This document shows positions 1 to 8,449 of a DNA stretch of 48,734 nt, one piece after another. Position 1 is the stretch's first letter; the number at the start of each line of letters is the position of its first letter. The translations under genes were made by a program, and so were the position numbers. Source of the stretch: an uncultured Bacteroides sp. (GTDB lineage Bacteria; Bacteroidota; Bacteroidia; Bacteroidales; Bacteroidaceae); the NCBI RefSeq assembly GCF_959029255.1, contig NZ_CAUFUE010000032.1, positions 1 to 48,734 on the forward strand. Direction: 5' to 3'. The notes beneath the pieces are model-generated. The model ran no database searches, was not told where the DNA came from, and saw only the letters and a list, made by a program, of their open reading frames with translations.

Positions 1-8
1 TTAGAAGG

Positions 9-43
9 AGCCCCCATGTCGGAAGACGTGGGGGCTTTTTTTG
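9..43 (+). terminator. Rho-independent terminator of an upstream gene
   Basis: A 12-bp stem (9-20 with 25-36, one mismatch) closes a 4-nt loop and is followed by a T run. It ends a transcript that enters from outside the window, so the gene at 151 starts a new unit. Confidence 0.85.
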
Positions 44-118
44 TTGCATTCCGTTGAGAAATGAATATAAAAAGTGAATATTTTACTCTAAATACTACAT
101 AATGAGGATAATTATTTG

Positions 119-126
119 TATCTTTG
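119..126 (+). promoter_or_regulatory. Bacteroides-type -7 box upstream of the DUF177/rpmF unit
   Basis: TATCTTTG matches the Bacteroidota -7 consensus TAnnTTTG. A clear -33 TTTG at the usual 19-21 nt is not visible. The implied transcript start is near 133, giving a leader of under 20 nt before the TTG start at 151. Confidence 0.45.
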
Positions 127-150
127 TCGCCCGAATAAACAAAAGAAGCT

Positions 151-729
151 TTGGGAAAGTTTGATAAATACAAAATAGACCTGAAAGGTATGCAAGCAGA
201 TTCATGCAAATATGAGTTTGTGCTAGACAACCTTTTCTTTGCCAATATTGATGGACCGGAAGTGCAGAAGGGTAAAGTCAATGTGGTGTTAGTTGTAAAG
301 AAAACATCTCGTGCTTTCGAATTGAACTTCCAGACAGACGGAATGGTGTGGGTGCCATGTGACCGTTGTTTGGACGATATGGAACAGCTTGTCAGCTCGA
401 CAGATAAGCTGCTGGTTAAGTTCGGTCATGAATATGCCGAAGAAGGTGACAATCTCATTGTAATTCCCGAAGAGGAAGGTGAGATTAATGTAGCATGGTT
501 TATGTACGAGTTTGTAGCTTTGGCCATCCCCATGAAGCATGTGCATGCTCCGGGTAAGTGTAACAAGGCAATGACCAGCAAATTGAGTAAGCATATGCGC
601 ACTACTCCGGATGATGATATGGCTGAGGACACATTTGCTCCGGAAGAAGAGGTGGAGCTGATGAATGAAGAAGAAACGCAGGTAGACCCGCGTTGGGACG
701 AATTAAAGAAAATATTAGATAACAATTAA
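151..729 (+). CDS. DUF177 (YceD-like) family protein
   Basis: A 192-residue acidic protein of the DUF177/YceD family, which is commonly encoded just before rpmF and is linked to 23S rRNA and L32 biogenesis in other bacteria. The visible marker is the central Cys pair C70-x2-C73 (VPCDRCLDD), typical of the family; the C-terminus is very acidic. The start is a TTG at 151. It is preferred over the ATG at 190 because the 13 residues gained (GKFDKYKIDLKG) look like the normal beginning of the family, and the stretch upstream holds a -7 box. The stop lies 12 nt before the rpmF start, so the two genes are probably cotranscribed. The exact molecular role in Bacteroides is not established from this sequence. 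Confidence 0.85.
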   Translation: MGKFDKYKIDLKGMQADSCKYEFVLDNLFFANIDGPEVQKGKVNVVLVVKKTSRAFELNFQTDGMVWVPCDRCLDDMEQLVSSTDKLLVKFGHEYAEEGDNLIVIPEEEGEINVAWFMYEFVALAIPMKHVHAPGKCNKAMTSKLSKHMRTTPDDDMAEDTFAPEEEVELMNEEETQVDPRWDELKKILDNN

Positions 730-741
730 AGATTAAAGAAA

Positions 742-927
742 ATGGCACATCCTAAGAGAAGACAGTCAAAAACAAGAACTGCAAAGAGAAGAACTCATGA
801 CAAAGCAGTAGCTCCTACATTGGCTATTTGCCCGAATTGCGGTGAATGGCATGTATATCACACTGTATGTGGTGCATGTGGCTACTATCGTGGTAAGTTG
901 GCAGTTGAGAAAGAAGCTGCTGTTTAA
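742..927 (+). CDS. rpmF: 50S ribosomal protein L32
   Basis: A 61-residue basic protein of normal L32 length. The N-terminus MAHPKRRQSKTRTAKRRTH is the conserved L32 opening. It is followed by a zinc-ribbon with two Cys pairs, CPNC and CGAC, so this is the zinc-binding (C+) form of L32. It is a structural component of the large ribosomal subunit. It lies directly after the DUF177 gene, the order seen in many bacteria. A 119-nt gap with a long hairpin separates it from fabH. Confidence 0.98.
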   Translation: MAHPKRRQSKTRTAKRRTHDKAVAPTLAICPNCGEWHVYHTVCGACGYYRGKLAVEKEAAV

Positions 928-965
928 TTAGCAGTTTGACTAAAATTTATACTTGAATATCGGGC

Positions 966-1008
966 GTCTGAAAAGATTTGTAGATTGAAAGAACAAACCT
1001 TTTTAGAC
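966..1008 (+). other. Long hairpin between rpmF and fabH
   Basis: Positions 966-981 pair with 993-1008 over 16 bp, with one mismatch and one G-U pair in RNA. Three more G-C pairs (963-965 with 1010-1012) are possible across a 1-nt bulge. No T run follows, so it is not a classical terminator. It could be a processing site or a partial attenuator that sets the L32 to FabH ratio. Confidence 0.5.
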
Positions 1009-1046
1009 TGCCGTTGTTTAAGTGTTCTTATAAGCAAACAAGATTA

Positions 1047-2051
1047 ATGGAAAAAATAAATGCAGTAATTACAGGAGTCGGCGGTTATGTACCTGATTAT
1101 ATCTTAACGAATGATGAGATATCAAAGATGGTGGATACTAACGATGAATGGATTATGACCCGTATCGGAGTGAAGGAAAGACATATCCTGAATGAAGAAG
1201 GGCTGGGCACCTCGTATATGGCGCGTAAAGCTGCCAAGCAGTTAATGCAACGTACGGGTTCCAATCCGGATGATATTGATTTGGTGGTTGTCGCTACTTC
1301 TACTCCTGATTATCAATTCCCGTCTATCGCATCTATCTTGTGTGATAAACTCGGACTGAAAAATGCTTTTGCTTTTGATTTGTCCGCTGCCTGCTGTGGA
1401 TTTCTTTTCCTCATGGAAACAGCTGCAAACTATATCCGTTCGGGGAGATATAAGAAAGTTATCATCGTAGGTGCAGACAAAATGTCGTCCATAGTGAATT
1501 ATACTGACCGTGCTACTTGTCCCATTTTTGGTGATGGTGCTGCGGCTTTCATGATGGAACCGACAACAGAAGAGGTTGGCGTTATGGATGCTATCTTGAG
1601 AACTGATGGCAAGGGCTTGCCTTTCCTCCACTTGAAAGCTGGTGGTTCGGTGTGTCCTCCTTCTTATTTCACGATAGACAATCACATGCACTATCTTTAT
1701 CAGGAAGGACGTACGGTATTTAAATATGCAGTATCCAACATGTCTGATGTAAGTGCGGCTATTGCTGAGAAAAATAACCTGACCAAAGATTCTATTGATT
1801 GGGTGATTCCTCACCAGGCGAATCTTCGTATCATTGATGCTGTGGCGCACCGCTTGGAAGTTCCTCATGAAAAAGTGCTGATTAATATCGACCGTTATGG
1901 TAATACCAGCGCCGGTACTCTTCCGCTTTGTATCTGGGATTTTGAAGAAAAACTGAAAAAGGGTGATAACCTTATCTTTACGGCATTCGGCGCCGGGTTT
2001 ACTTGGGGAGCCGTTTACGTGAAGTGGGGATACGACGGTAAGAAACACTAA
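1047..2051 (+). CDS. fabH: Beta-ketoacyl-ACP synthase III
   Basis: FabH (KAS III) condenses acetyl-CoA, or another acyl-CoA primer, with malonyl-ACP to start fatty acid synthesis in the cytoplasm. The 334-residue product has the full thiolase fold and the Cys-His-Asn triad: C116 in SAACCGF, H256 in IPHQAN and N286 in YGNTSAG. The start at ATG 1047 gives the usual MEKINAVITGVGGYVP opening; an upstream in-frame ATG at 1014 would add 11 residues that do not resemble the family. It sits after rpmF as in many bacteria, but plsX, often found between them, is absent here. A terminator at 2110-2147 closes the unit. Confidence 0.95.
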   Translation: MEKINAVITGVGGYVPDYILTNDEISKMVDTNDEWIMTRIGVKERHILNEEGLGTSYMARKAAKQLMQRTGSNPDDIDLVVVATSTPDYQFPSIASILCDKLGLKNAFAFDLSAACCGFLFLMETAANYIRSGRYKKVIIVGADKMSSIVNYTDRATCPIFGDGAAAFMMEPTTEEVGVMDAILRTDGKGLPFLHLKAGGSVCPPSYFTIDNHMHYLYQEGRTVFKYAVSNMSDVSAAIAEKNNLTKDSIDWVIPHQANLRIIDAVAHRLEVPHEKVLINIDRYGNTSAGTLPLCIWDFEEKLKKGDNLIFTAFGAGFTWGAVYVKWGYDGKKH

Positions 2052-2109
2052 TGATTTAATGGTGGATAGTGAATTATAATCTACTTTTTGATTAAATCAT
2101 ATAAATATA

Positions 2110-2147
2110 AAAAGACGCATCCTATTTCGATTCGATGCGTTTTTTTG
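2110..2147 (+). terminator. Terminator after fabH
   Basis: ACGCATC (2115-2121) pairs perfectly with GATGCGT (2134-2140). A runs lie before the stem and a 7-nt T run follows, so it may work in both directions. Its position makes any era start upstream of about 2150 unlikely. Confidence 0.85.
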
Positions 2148-2171
2148 TCTCAATTCAAATACGTAATGATT

Positions 2172-3053
2172 ATGCATAAAGCAGGCTTTGTCAACATCGT
2201 GGGAAATCCGAATGTGGGTAAATCTACATTGATGAATGCGTTGGTAGGTGAACGTATTTCTATCGCCACTTTTAAGGCGCAAACCACTCGTCATCGCATT
2301 GTGGGAATCTATAATACGGATGATATGCAAATTGTGTTTTCGGACACTCCGGGTGTACTGAAACCTAATTATAAGTTACAGGAGTCTATGCTGAACTTTT
2401 CTACTTCGGCGTTGACGGATGCGGATGTATTGCTTTATGTGACGGATGTGGTTGAGACTCCCGATAAGCATAATGATTTTGTAGAGAAGGTAGGACAAAT
2501 GGATGTTCCGGTGCTGCTGCTCATCAATAAAATTGACTTGACTACTCAGGAGAAGTTGGTGGAGTTGGTAGAGGCATGGAAAGGTTTGTTGCCGAAAGCG
2601 GAGATTATTCCTATTTCTGCTGCAACCAAATTCAATGTGGACTATGTGATGAAAAGGGTGAAAGAGTTATTGCCTGATTCACCGCCTTACTTTGACAAAG
2701 ACCAGTGGACGGACAAACCGGCACGTTTCTTTGTGAACGAAATTATTCGTGAAAAGATTTTGTTGTACTATGACAAGGAGATACCCTATTCGGTGGAAGT
2801 TGTTGTAGAACAGTTTAAAGAAGAAGAAAAAAAGATACATATCAACGCTGTGATATATGTAGAGCGCGATTCGCAAAAAGGTATTATCATTGGTAAGCAG
2901 GGCAAAGCTTTGAAGAAGGTGGCTACTGAGGCGCGTCGTGATTTGGAGAGGTTTTTCGGGAAGACAGTTTTCCTGGAAACGTATGTGAAAGTTGATAAGG
3001 ATTGGCGTAATTCGGATAAAGAGTTGCGGAACTTTGGTTATCAACTGGACTAA
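2172..3053 (+). CDS. era: GTPase Era
   Basis: Era is an essential GTPase that binds 16S rRNA and helps 30S subunit maturation. The G motifs are all visible: the P-loop GNPNVGKS near residues 11-18, DTPG near 58-61 and NKID near 119-122. A C-terminal KH domain (IIIGKQGKALKKV) binds RNA. I use ATG 2172 (MHKAGFVNIVGNPNVGKS), giving 293 residues. ATG 2166 would add two residues, and the longer reading frame from 2088 runs through the fabH terminator and is rejected. The next gene, der, follows after 43 nt, so two ribosome-assembly GTPases are probably cotranscribed. Confidence 0.96.
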   Translation: MHKAGFVNIVGNPNVGKSTLMNALVGERISIATFKAQTTRHRIVGIYNTDDMQIVFSDTPGVLKPNYKLQESMLNFSTSALTDADVLLYVTDVVETPDKHNDFVEKVGQMDVPVLLLINKIDLTTQEKLVELVEAWKGLLPKAEIIPISAATKFNVDYVMKRVKELLPDSPPYFDKDQWTDKPARFFVNEIIREKILLYYDKEIPYSVEVVVEQFKEEEKKIHINAVIYVERDSQKGIIIGKQGKALKKVATEARRDLERFFGKTVFLETYVKVDKDWRNSDKELRNFGYQLD

Positions 3054-3096
3054 TATTAAAAACGACTGTGACAGTCGCAAAAAAAGAGTGTGAACT

Positions 3097-4410
3097 ATGG
3101 GAAATTTAGTTGCAATCGTAGGACGCCCCAATGTGGGAAAGTCTACATTATTTAATCGCCTGACCAAAACAAGACAGGCAATTGTAAATGAAGAGGCGGG
3201 AACTACGCGTGACCGCCAATATGGTAAATCCGAGTGGCTGGGACGTGAATTCTCAGTGGTAGATACCGGTGGTTGGGTAGTAAACTCCGATGATGTTTTT
3301 GAAGAGGAAATCCGTAAGCAGGTTTTGATGGCTGTGGACGAAGCGGATGTAATTCTGTTTGTTGTGGATGTGATAAACGGGGTGACAGACCTTGATTTGC
3401 AAGTGGCTTCTATCTTACGCCGTACTAAGAAACCGGTTTTGCTGATTGCCAATAAGACAGATAATAATGAGTTGCAATATAATGCTCCTGAATTCTATAG
3501 TTTGGGCTTGGGTGATCCGTATTGCGTCTCTGCTATGACTGGCAGTGGTACGGGAGATATGATGGATCTTATTGTGAGTAAGTTTAAAAAAGAGTCCGAT
3601 GAGATACTGGATGAAGATATTCCCCGTTTTGCGGTAGTGGGGCGTCCTAATGCCGGGAAGTCTTCAATAGTGAACGCTTTTATCGGTGAAGAACGTAATA
3701 TCGTAACGGAGATTGCCGGAACAACCCGTGATTCTATTTATACGCGTTATAATAAGTTTGGTTTTGACTTTTATCTGGTAGATACGGCGGGTATCCGTAA
3801 GAAAAACAAGGTTAACGAGGATTTGGAATACTATTCTGTAATCCGTTCCATTCGTTCCATTGAAAATTCCGATGTTTGCATTTTGATGCTGGACGCTACA
3901 CGTGGTATTGAAAGCCAGGATTTGAATATCTTTTCTCTCATTCAGAAGAATGCCAAGGGATTGGTGGTAGTGGTGAATAAGTGGGACCTTGTGGAAGATA
4001 AAACTACAAAGGTGATGAAGACTTTTGAGGATGCTATTCGTAACCGTTTTGCTCCTTTTGTGGATTTCCCTGTTATATTTGCTTCAGCCTTGACGAAACA
4101 GCGTATATTGAAAGTACTGGAGGCGGCACGTTCCGTATATGAAAATCGTATGACCCGTATACCTACCGCTCGCCTGAATGAAGAAATGTTGCCGCTTATT
4201 GAAGCATATCCGCCTCCTGCAATTAAAGGTAAATATATCAAGATTAAGTATATCACACAGTTGCCTAATACGCAAGTGCCTTCTTTTGTGTATTTCGCTA
4301 ATCTTCCGCAATATATCAAAGAACCTTATAAACGTTTCCTTGAAAACAAAATGCGTGAAAAGTGGAATTTGACAGGAACGCCAATAAATATTTATATCCG
4401 ACAGAAGTAA
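3097..4410 (+). CDS. der: Ribosome biogenesis GTPase Der (EngA)
   Basis: Der is a tandem-GTPase factor for assembly of the 50S ribosomal subunit. Both G domains are complete. The first has GRPNVGKS (9-16), DTGG (56-59) and NKTD (119-122). The second has GRPNAGKS (182-189), DTAG (229-232) and NKWD (294-297). The last ~85 residues form the KH-like domain. At 437 residues the protein is of normal length. A strong terminator follows at 4433-4468. Confidence 0.97.
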   Translation: MGNLVAIVGRPNVGKSTLFNRLTKTRQAIVNEEAGTTRDRQYGKSEWLGREFSVVDTGGWVVNSDDVFEEEIRKQVLMAVDEADVILFVVDVINGVTDLDLQVASILRRTKKPVLLIANKTDNNELQYNAPEFYSLGLGDPYCVSAMTGSGTGDMMDLIVSKFKKESDEILDEDIPRFAVVGRPNAGKSSIVNAFIGEERNIVTEIAGTTRDSIYTRYNKFGFDFYLVDTAGIRKKNKVNEDLEYYSVIRSIRSIENSDVCILMLDATRGIESQDLNIFSLIQKNAKGLVVVVNKWDLVEDKTTKVMKTFEDAIRNRFAPFVDFPVIFASALTKQRILKVLEAARSVYENRMTRIPTARLNEEMLPLIEAYPPPAIKGKYIKIKYITQLPNTQVPSFVYFANLPQYIKEPYKRFLENKMREKWNLTGTPINIYIRQK

Positions 4411-4432
4411 GATTGAGGCTTCATGAGATAAA

Positions 4433-4468
4433 AAAGGACTGATTTTAAAATAAATCAGTCCTTTTTTT
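4433..4468 (+). terminator. Terminator after der
   Basis: A perfect 13-bp stem (4433-4445 with 4452-4464) with a 6-nt loop is followed by a T run. It separates the ribosome-assembly cluster from the two-component system. Confidence 0.9.
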
Positions 4469-4521
4469 AGTGGATATTGGATAATATTTAAAAAAATATA
4501 GGTTAGTATAAATATTATCGG

Positions 4522-4529
4522 TATTTTTG
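4522..4529 (+). promoter_or_regulatory. -7 box upstream of the TPR sensor kinase
   Basis: TATTTTTG fits TAnnTTTG and lies 24 nt before the ATG at 4554. No good -33 TTTG is present at the standard distance. Confidence 0.4.
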
Positions 4530-4553
4530 TCTTGACACTAATACTTACAAAAG

Positions 4554-6752
4554 ATGAGACTATTCGGTACATTGTGTATGCTTTTGTTGTTTATGCCGGT
4601 GAATAATCTGCAGGCGAATGAAGCTGAAGATTTGTCAACGTTGTGCCGGAAAGCTTCTCTGCAAAAAGACTTAGAAGGTTATTCTGCCGTCTGCCGTTAT
4701 CTCTATCTGGCAGAGGAAAAGCCGGAGCTACTTACTTTATATGCCGATTCCATCCGGCAAATAGGTGTCCGAACAAAAAATGTGAAATGCTTTATAGAGT
4801 ATTATTCATGGAATAGCGAAGCCTGCTTTATGAAGGGAAATTTTTCCCGTGGTTATGCGTTGAAAAACAAAGCATTATCTTTGGCGGAACGTGTGAAGGA
4901 TAAAAACTATATTACTGATTTATGTTCGGATATGGGATATTATTGTAACGTTGATGCGCGTTATGATTCCGCACGTTACTATTTAAGAAAAGGTATGGCG
5001 GTTTCCAAAGAGAGTCCGGAACTGGCAGAGCATTACCGCACGATGTTGACAAACTTTGCCAGCTCCTATCTATATGAAGGGGAAACTGATTCAGCATTGA
5101 TTTATACGGAAAAGGCTAAAGAACGTTCTGTGGCTGATAAAGATACGGCAATGTTGATTGAAAATCTGAACCAGTTGGGTACACTTTATCGTCGTAAAAA
5201 GCATCCGGAACTCTGTATTTCAAATTTCGAGGAAGCTATCAGATTGTGTGAAGCACAAAAGAACTTCAAGACAGCCGCTTTCATTTATGGAAATATAGCC
5301 ACTGCCTATTCCGATTGGGAGCGCCCGACCGAGGCAATCCCTTTTTCAAAGAAAGCGCTGGAGTATGCTTTGAAGATGAAAAATCCTCAGTTGGAGGGTA
5401 TTTGTTATGTCAATTTAGGCGCTATTCAATGTAATATTGAGAGTTTGCGTGAAGAAGGTATTGCTACAGTGAAGAAAGCTGTTCCTCTTTTGGTGAAGGT
5501 GAACAATAAGCGTCGCCTTTGTGAAGCCTATGTGTATCTGGCAGATGCATATCGCCGTGGCGGAAACTTGGATGTCGCAGTGGAATATTTGAACTTGTTG
5601 GAAAAATTATCCGATGAGCTTAAAACGGATGTGGAACGTTATCGTTACTATCGGGTGAAAGCACCCGTATTGCAAGATAAACAGCAATATGTCGAAGCTA
5701 TAAAATACTACCTACGGATAACGGATATGCTGGAGAGGGGATATAGGGATGTGAAAGATAGTGAACATTATGTCCGTCTTGCAGCATGTTACGCTGCCAT
5801 TCATGAGGAACGAAAAGCATATACCTGCCTTCAAAAAGCCTATGCGTTGTGTGATTCAAACTATCAGGAAAAATATGTAGAGCGTTTGTCTGATTTCTCA
5901 GTGAAGTACCAAACAAAGGAAAAGGAATTGGAGATAATACGTTTACGGCAGAAAGAATTGGAACGTGAAGCCGAACAGTTGCAGCGCCGTATAGTCTACG
6001 GAGCCATTATTTCTACGCTCTTTATACTTCTGTTGATACTACTCTATGCCCGGCAAAGGCAGAAAGCGCATCTTGCCAAGTTGGCGCAGGCAGCGGGAGA
6101 AAAAGAACGCCAGTTCCTTGAGCTACAGAAAGAAACGGAGCAACGTTTGTCTCGAAAGTATATTGATGGTTTGGAGAGTGAGCGTGAACGGATGGCTACC
6201 GAATTGCATGATGATGTTTGTAATAACCTGCTTGTACTCGAAATGAACATCCGCTCGCTTACGGAGGGCGATAAAGAGATGGATAAACAGGTTGATTTGC
6301 TGGAAGAAACCCGTGAACGACTGCGAAATATCTCACATGAATTGATGCCACCTGCATTCCAATATGCCACTATTGATGAAATGCTTGCCGACTATGTGCA
6401 ACATCTGGCTCTGCCGGAGCGTACACGGGCGTTATATCGTTCTACAGAAAATGTAGATTGGAATCAGGTTCCACGGGAGATTGGATTTGAATTCTACCGT
6501 ATTGTGCAAGAGTCTGTGAGCAATGCCGTGAAGTATGCCGATGCTTCAGTTATTCAAGTGGTGTTGACTTTGGAAGGAAATCAGCTTTCGGTATTCATTG
6601 CCGATGATGGGAAAGGATTTGAGATGCATAAGAAGGTAAAGGGTATTGGTTTGCGTACGATGTTGCAGCGTGCCGAAACAATAGGAGCAAAAGCGGAATT
6701 GAACTCTGTACCCGGTAAAGGTACGAATATAGAAGTAACTGTCAGGATTTAA
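4554..6752 (+). CDS. TPR-repeat sensor histidine kinase (NarL/LuxR-partner type)
   Basis: A 732-residue membrane sensor kinase. It opens with a signal peptide (RLFGTLCMLLLFMPVNNLQA). A periplasmic region of about 440 residues follows, made of tetratricopeptide-like helix pairs. A single membrane helix lies near 481-500 and leads into a coiled coil. The kinase part is of the HisKA_3 type, with phospho-acceptor H552 in ATELHDDVCNN, and ends in an HATPase domain with DDGKGF at 684-689. HisKA_3 kinases pair with LuxR-type regulators, and one is encoded 8 nt downstream. The TPR sensor suggests recognition of a protein or peptide ligand, but the signal is unknown. Confidence 0.92.
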   Translation: MRLFGTLCMLLLFMPVNNLQANEAEDLSTLCRKASLQKDLEGYSAVCRYLYLAEEKPELLTLYADSIRQIGVRTKNVKCFIEYYSWNSEACFMKGNFSRGYALKNKALSLAERVKDKNYITDLCSDMGYYCNVDARYDSARYYLRKGMAVSKESPELAEHYRTMLTNFASSYLYEGETDSALIYTEKAKERSVADKDTAMLIENLNQLGTLYRRKKHPELCISNFEEAIRLCEAQKNFKTAAFIYGNIATAYSDWERPTEAIPFSKKALEYALKMKNPQLEGICYVNLGAIQCNIESLREEGIATVKKAVPLLVKVNNKRRLCEAYVYLADAYRRGGNLDVAVEYLNLLEKLSDELKTDVERYRYYRVKAPVLQDKQQYVEAIKYYLRITDMLERGYRDVKDSEHYVRLAACYAAIHEERKAYTCLQKAYALCDSNYQEKYVERLSDFSVKYQTKEKELEIIRLRQKELEREAEQLQRRIVYGAIISTLFILLLILLYARQRQKAHLAKLAQAAGEKERQFLELQKETEQRLSRKYIDGLESERERMATELHDDVCNNLLVLEMNIRSLTEGDKEMDKQVDLLEETRERLRNISHELMPPAFQYATIDEMLADYVQHLALPERTRALYRSTENVDWNQVPREIGFEFYRIVQESVSNAVKYADASVIQVVLTLEGNQLSVFIADDGKGFEMHKKVKGIGLRTMLQRAETIGAKAELNSVPGKGTNIEVTVRI

Positions 6753-6760
6753 AAAGAGCT

Positions 6761-7414
6761 ATGGAAAAGAAAGTAAAGGCCGAAATGCTGGTGGTTGATG
6801 ACCACAGCTTGATTTTGGATGGCATTTGTAAGATTGTCAATAAGATGCCTGAGGTAGTGGTGATCGATGCCGTTACTTCGGGTAAACAGGCGTTGGAGTT
6901 GATAGCACAGCGCGACTATGATATCTATCTTCTGGATGTGAGTATACCGGATGTGTCAGGTTTCGACCTTATAACACAAATTCGCGAAGTGAATGAACAA
7001 GCGCGGATTATTGTAAATACGATGCACGAGGAAATATGGATTATCAACCGGTTGGCACGGAGCGGAGTGAATGCGGTTATTCTGAAAACGTCCGCCTCTT
7101 CTGAATTATCGAATGCTATACGTTGTGTGTTGAAGGGAGAAACTTATGCCTGTCCCCGTTTTGAATCCATTTATCAAAAACTACGCCATTCCTCAGTGGC
7201 TTTGCAGCCAAAGGATGCCCCTACAAAACGTGAACTGGACGTATTGCGGGCTGTTGCCAAGGGGTTCAGTACCAATGAAATAGCTGCATTGCTTGCGATT
7301 TCGGAAAATACGGTGGAAACTTTTCGTAGAAGATTGATAAGTAAATTTGGGGCGAAGAATGCCATAGACATGGTGATAAAGGCTGTAGAGCAGGGATGGC
7401 TCATACTGGGATGA
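6761..7414 (+). CDS. LuxR/NarL-family response regulator
   Basis: A 217-residue response regulator, almost certainly the partner of the kinase encoded 8 nt upstream. The receiver domain has the acidic pocket VVDDH near residues 11-15, phospho-acceptor D59 in YLLDVSIPD and K109 in VILKTSAS. The C-terminal domain is a LuxR-type helix-turn-helix (TKRELDVLRAVAKGFSTNEI and the recognition helix after ISENTVE). Its target genes cannot be read from the window. Confidence 0.93.
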   Translation: MEKKVKAEMLVVDDHSLILDGICKIVNKMPEVVVIDAVTSGKQALELIAQRDYDIYLLDVSIPDVSGFDLITQIREVNEQARIIVNTMHEEIWIINRLARSGVNAVILKTSASSELSNAIRCVLKGETYACPRFESIYQKLRHSSVALQPKDAPTKRELDVLRAVAKGFSTNEIAALLAISENTVETFRRRLISKFGAKNAIDMVIKAVEQGWLILG

Positions 7415-7483
7415 GTTGTGGAGACCTATATCACGGTTTTCCGTTATTTTTTTATTGAACTGTTTTGCGTAACTTTGTCCCGA

Positions 7484-7622
7484 GATTGAAGTTGTGCCTT
7501 ATTCTCCTGTCGATAGGGATATTTGAGGGCAACGTAAAATATATCGTGATGATATAAGTCAATTCTATTAACTGGTTTTATGAGGATAAGATGTCCGGAA
7601 TGTTGTTCCGGACATCTTTTTT
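7484..7622 (+). ncRNA. Candidate small RNA between the response regulator and mlaF
   Basis: The 237-nt gap has a -7 box TAACTTTG at 7470-7477 and a very strong intrinsic terminator (7590-7622), with no plausible ORF of normal gene size between them. The implied transcript is about 139 nt and also holds a small internal hairpin (TATATC/GATATA near 7542-7558). The -33 region is poor. The terminator could instead just end the kinase/regulator mRNA, so this is a tentative call. Confidence 0.3.
7590..7622 (+). terminator. Strong terminator, 11-bp perfect stem
   Basis: GATGTCCGGAA (7590-7600) pairs perfectly with 7606-7616 around a 5-nt loop, then a 6-nt T run. It faces the convergent mlaF gene on the other strand, which ends at 7652. 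Confidence 0.92.
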
Positions 7623-7651
7623 ATTGGTGTAATTATCGGAATACGGTCTTG

Positions 7652-8422
7652 TTAACCTTCGATGTTCTGTATTTCCACCTCTTTGACCTTTCGGAACAGG
7701 TCAGAAGCGAAAATAAAACTATTCAAACGCTCGTTGGTAGAGGTGAAGATATCATCTTTACTGCCTTCCCACTCTTTATGGCCCTCGTAAATATAGATAA
7801 TTTTTTCTCCGATACCCATTACAGAATTCATATCGTGGGTATTGATAAGGGTCGTCATATTATATTCACGGGTGATGTCTTGGATAAGTTCGTCGATGAC
7901 AAGTGATGTTTTGGGGTCCAGTCCGGAGTTGGGCTCGTCGCAGAATAGATACTGGGGGTTCAAGGCAATAGCCCGGGCGATGGCAACGCGCTTCTGCATG
8001 CCACCACTGATTTCACCGGGAAATTTATCCTTGGCCTCAATCAGATTAACACGCTCCAGGCAAAACATGGCACGCCGCGTACGGTCGCGTAGCGTGTCGT
8101 TACTGAACATATTCAGAGGGAACATAACATTGTCGAGCACTGTCATAGAGTCAAAAAGAGCAGCACTTTGGAAAATCATTCCCATTTCGCGGCGCAACGC
8201 TTTCTTCTCCTTCTTGTCCATCAGCAGGAAATTACGGTTGTCGTACAACAACTCTCCTTTCTCAGGTATAAGTAAACCTACGATACATTTCATCAAAACA
8301 GTCTTTCCCGAACCGCTCTGGCCAATGATAAGATTGGTTTTACCGTTCTCAAATGTGGCATTGATATCTTTCAGTACCTCTTTCCCTTCAAATGACTTAC
8401 AAAGTCCCTTTAGTTCTATCAT
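7652..8422 (-). CDS. MlaF-type ABC transporter ATP-binding protein
   Basis: The cytoplasmic ATPase of an MCE/Mla-type transporter that moves phospholipid between the inner and outer membranes. The 256-residue protein has Walker A GQSGSGKT (34-41), signature EISGGMQKR (137-145), Walker B YLFCDEP (158-164) and the switch His196. It follows the permease gene by 27 nt on the same strand. An MlaD-type MCE substrate-binding gene is not seen next to it and may lie elsewhere. The fold is certain; the lipid substrate is inferred from the family. Confidence 0.9.
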   Translation of the reverse strand: MIELKGLCKSFEGKEVLKDINATFENGKTNLIIGQSGSGKTVLMKCIVGLLIPEKGELLYDNRNFLLMDKKEKKALRREMGMIFQSAALFDSMTVLDNVMFPLNMFSNDTLRDRTRRAMFCLERVNLIEAKDKFPGEISGGMQKRVAIARAIALNPQYLFCDEPNSGLDPKTSLVIDELIQDITREYNMTTLINTHDMNSVMGIGEKIIYIYEGHKEWEGSKDDIFTSTNERLNSFIFASDLFRKVKEVEIQNIEG

Positions 8423-8449
8423 CTTGTTATTTACGATTTACTATTTGGT

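Noticed and set aside
2088..2171. Longer N-terminus for Era
   Set aside because: It would translate the fabH terminator hairpin and add residues unlike Era; the normal opening starts at 2172.
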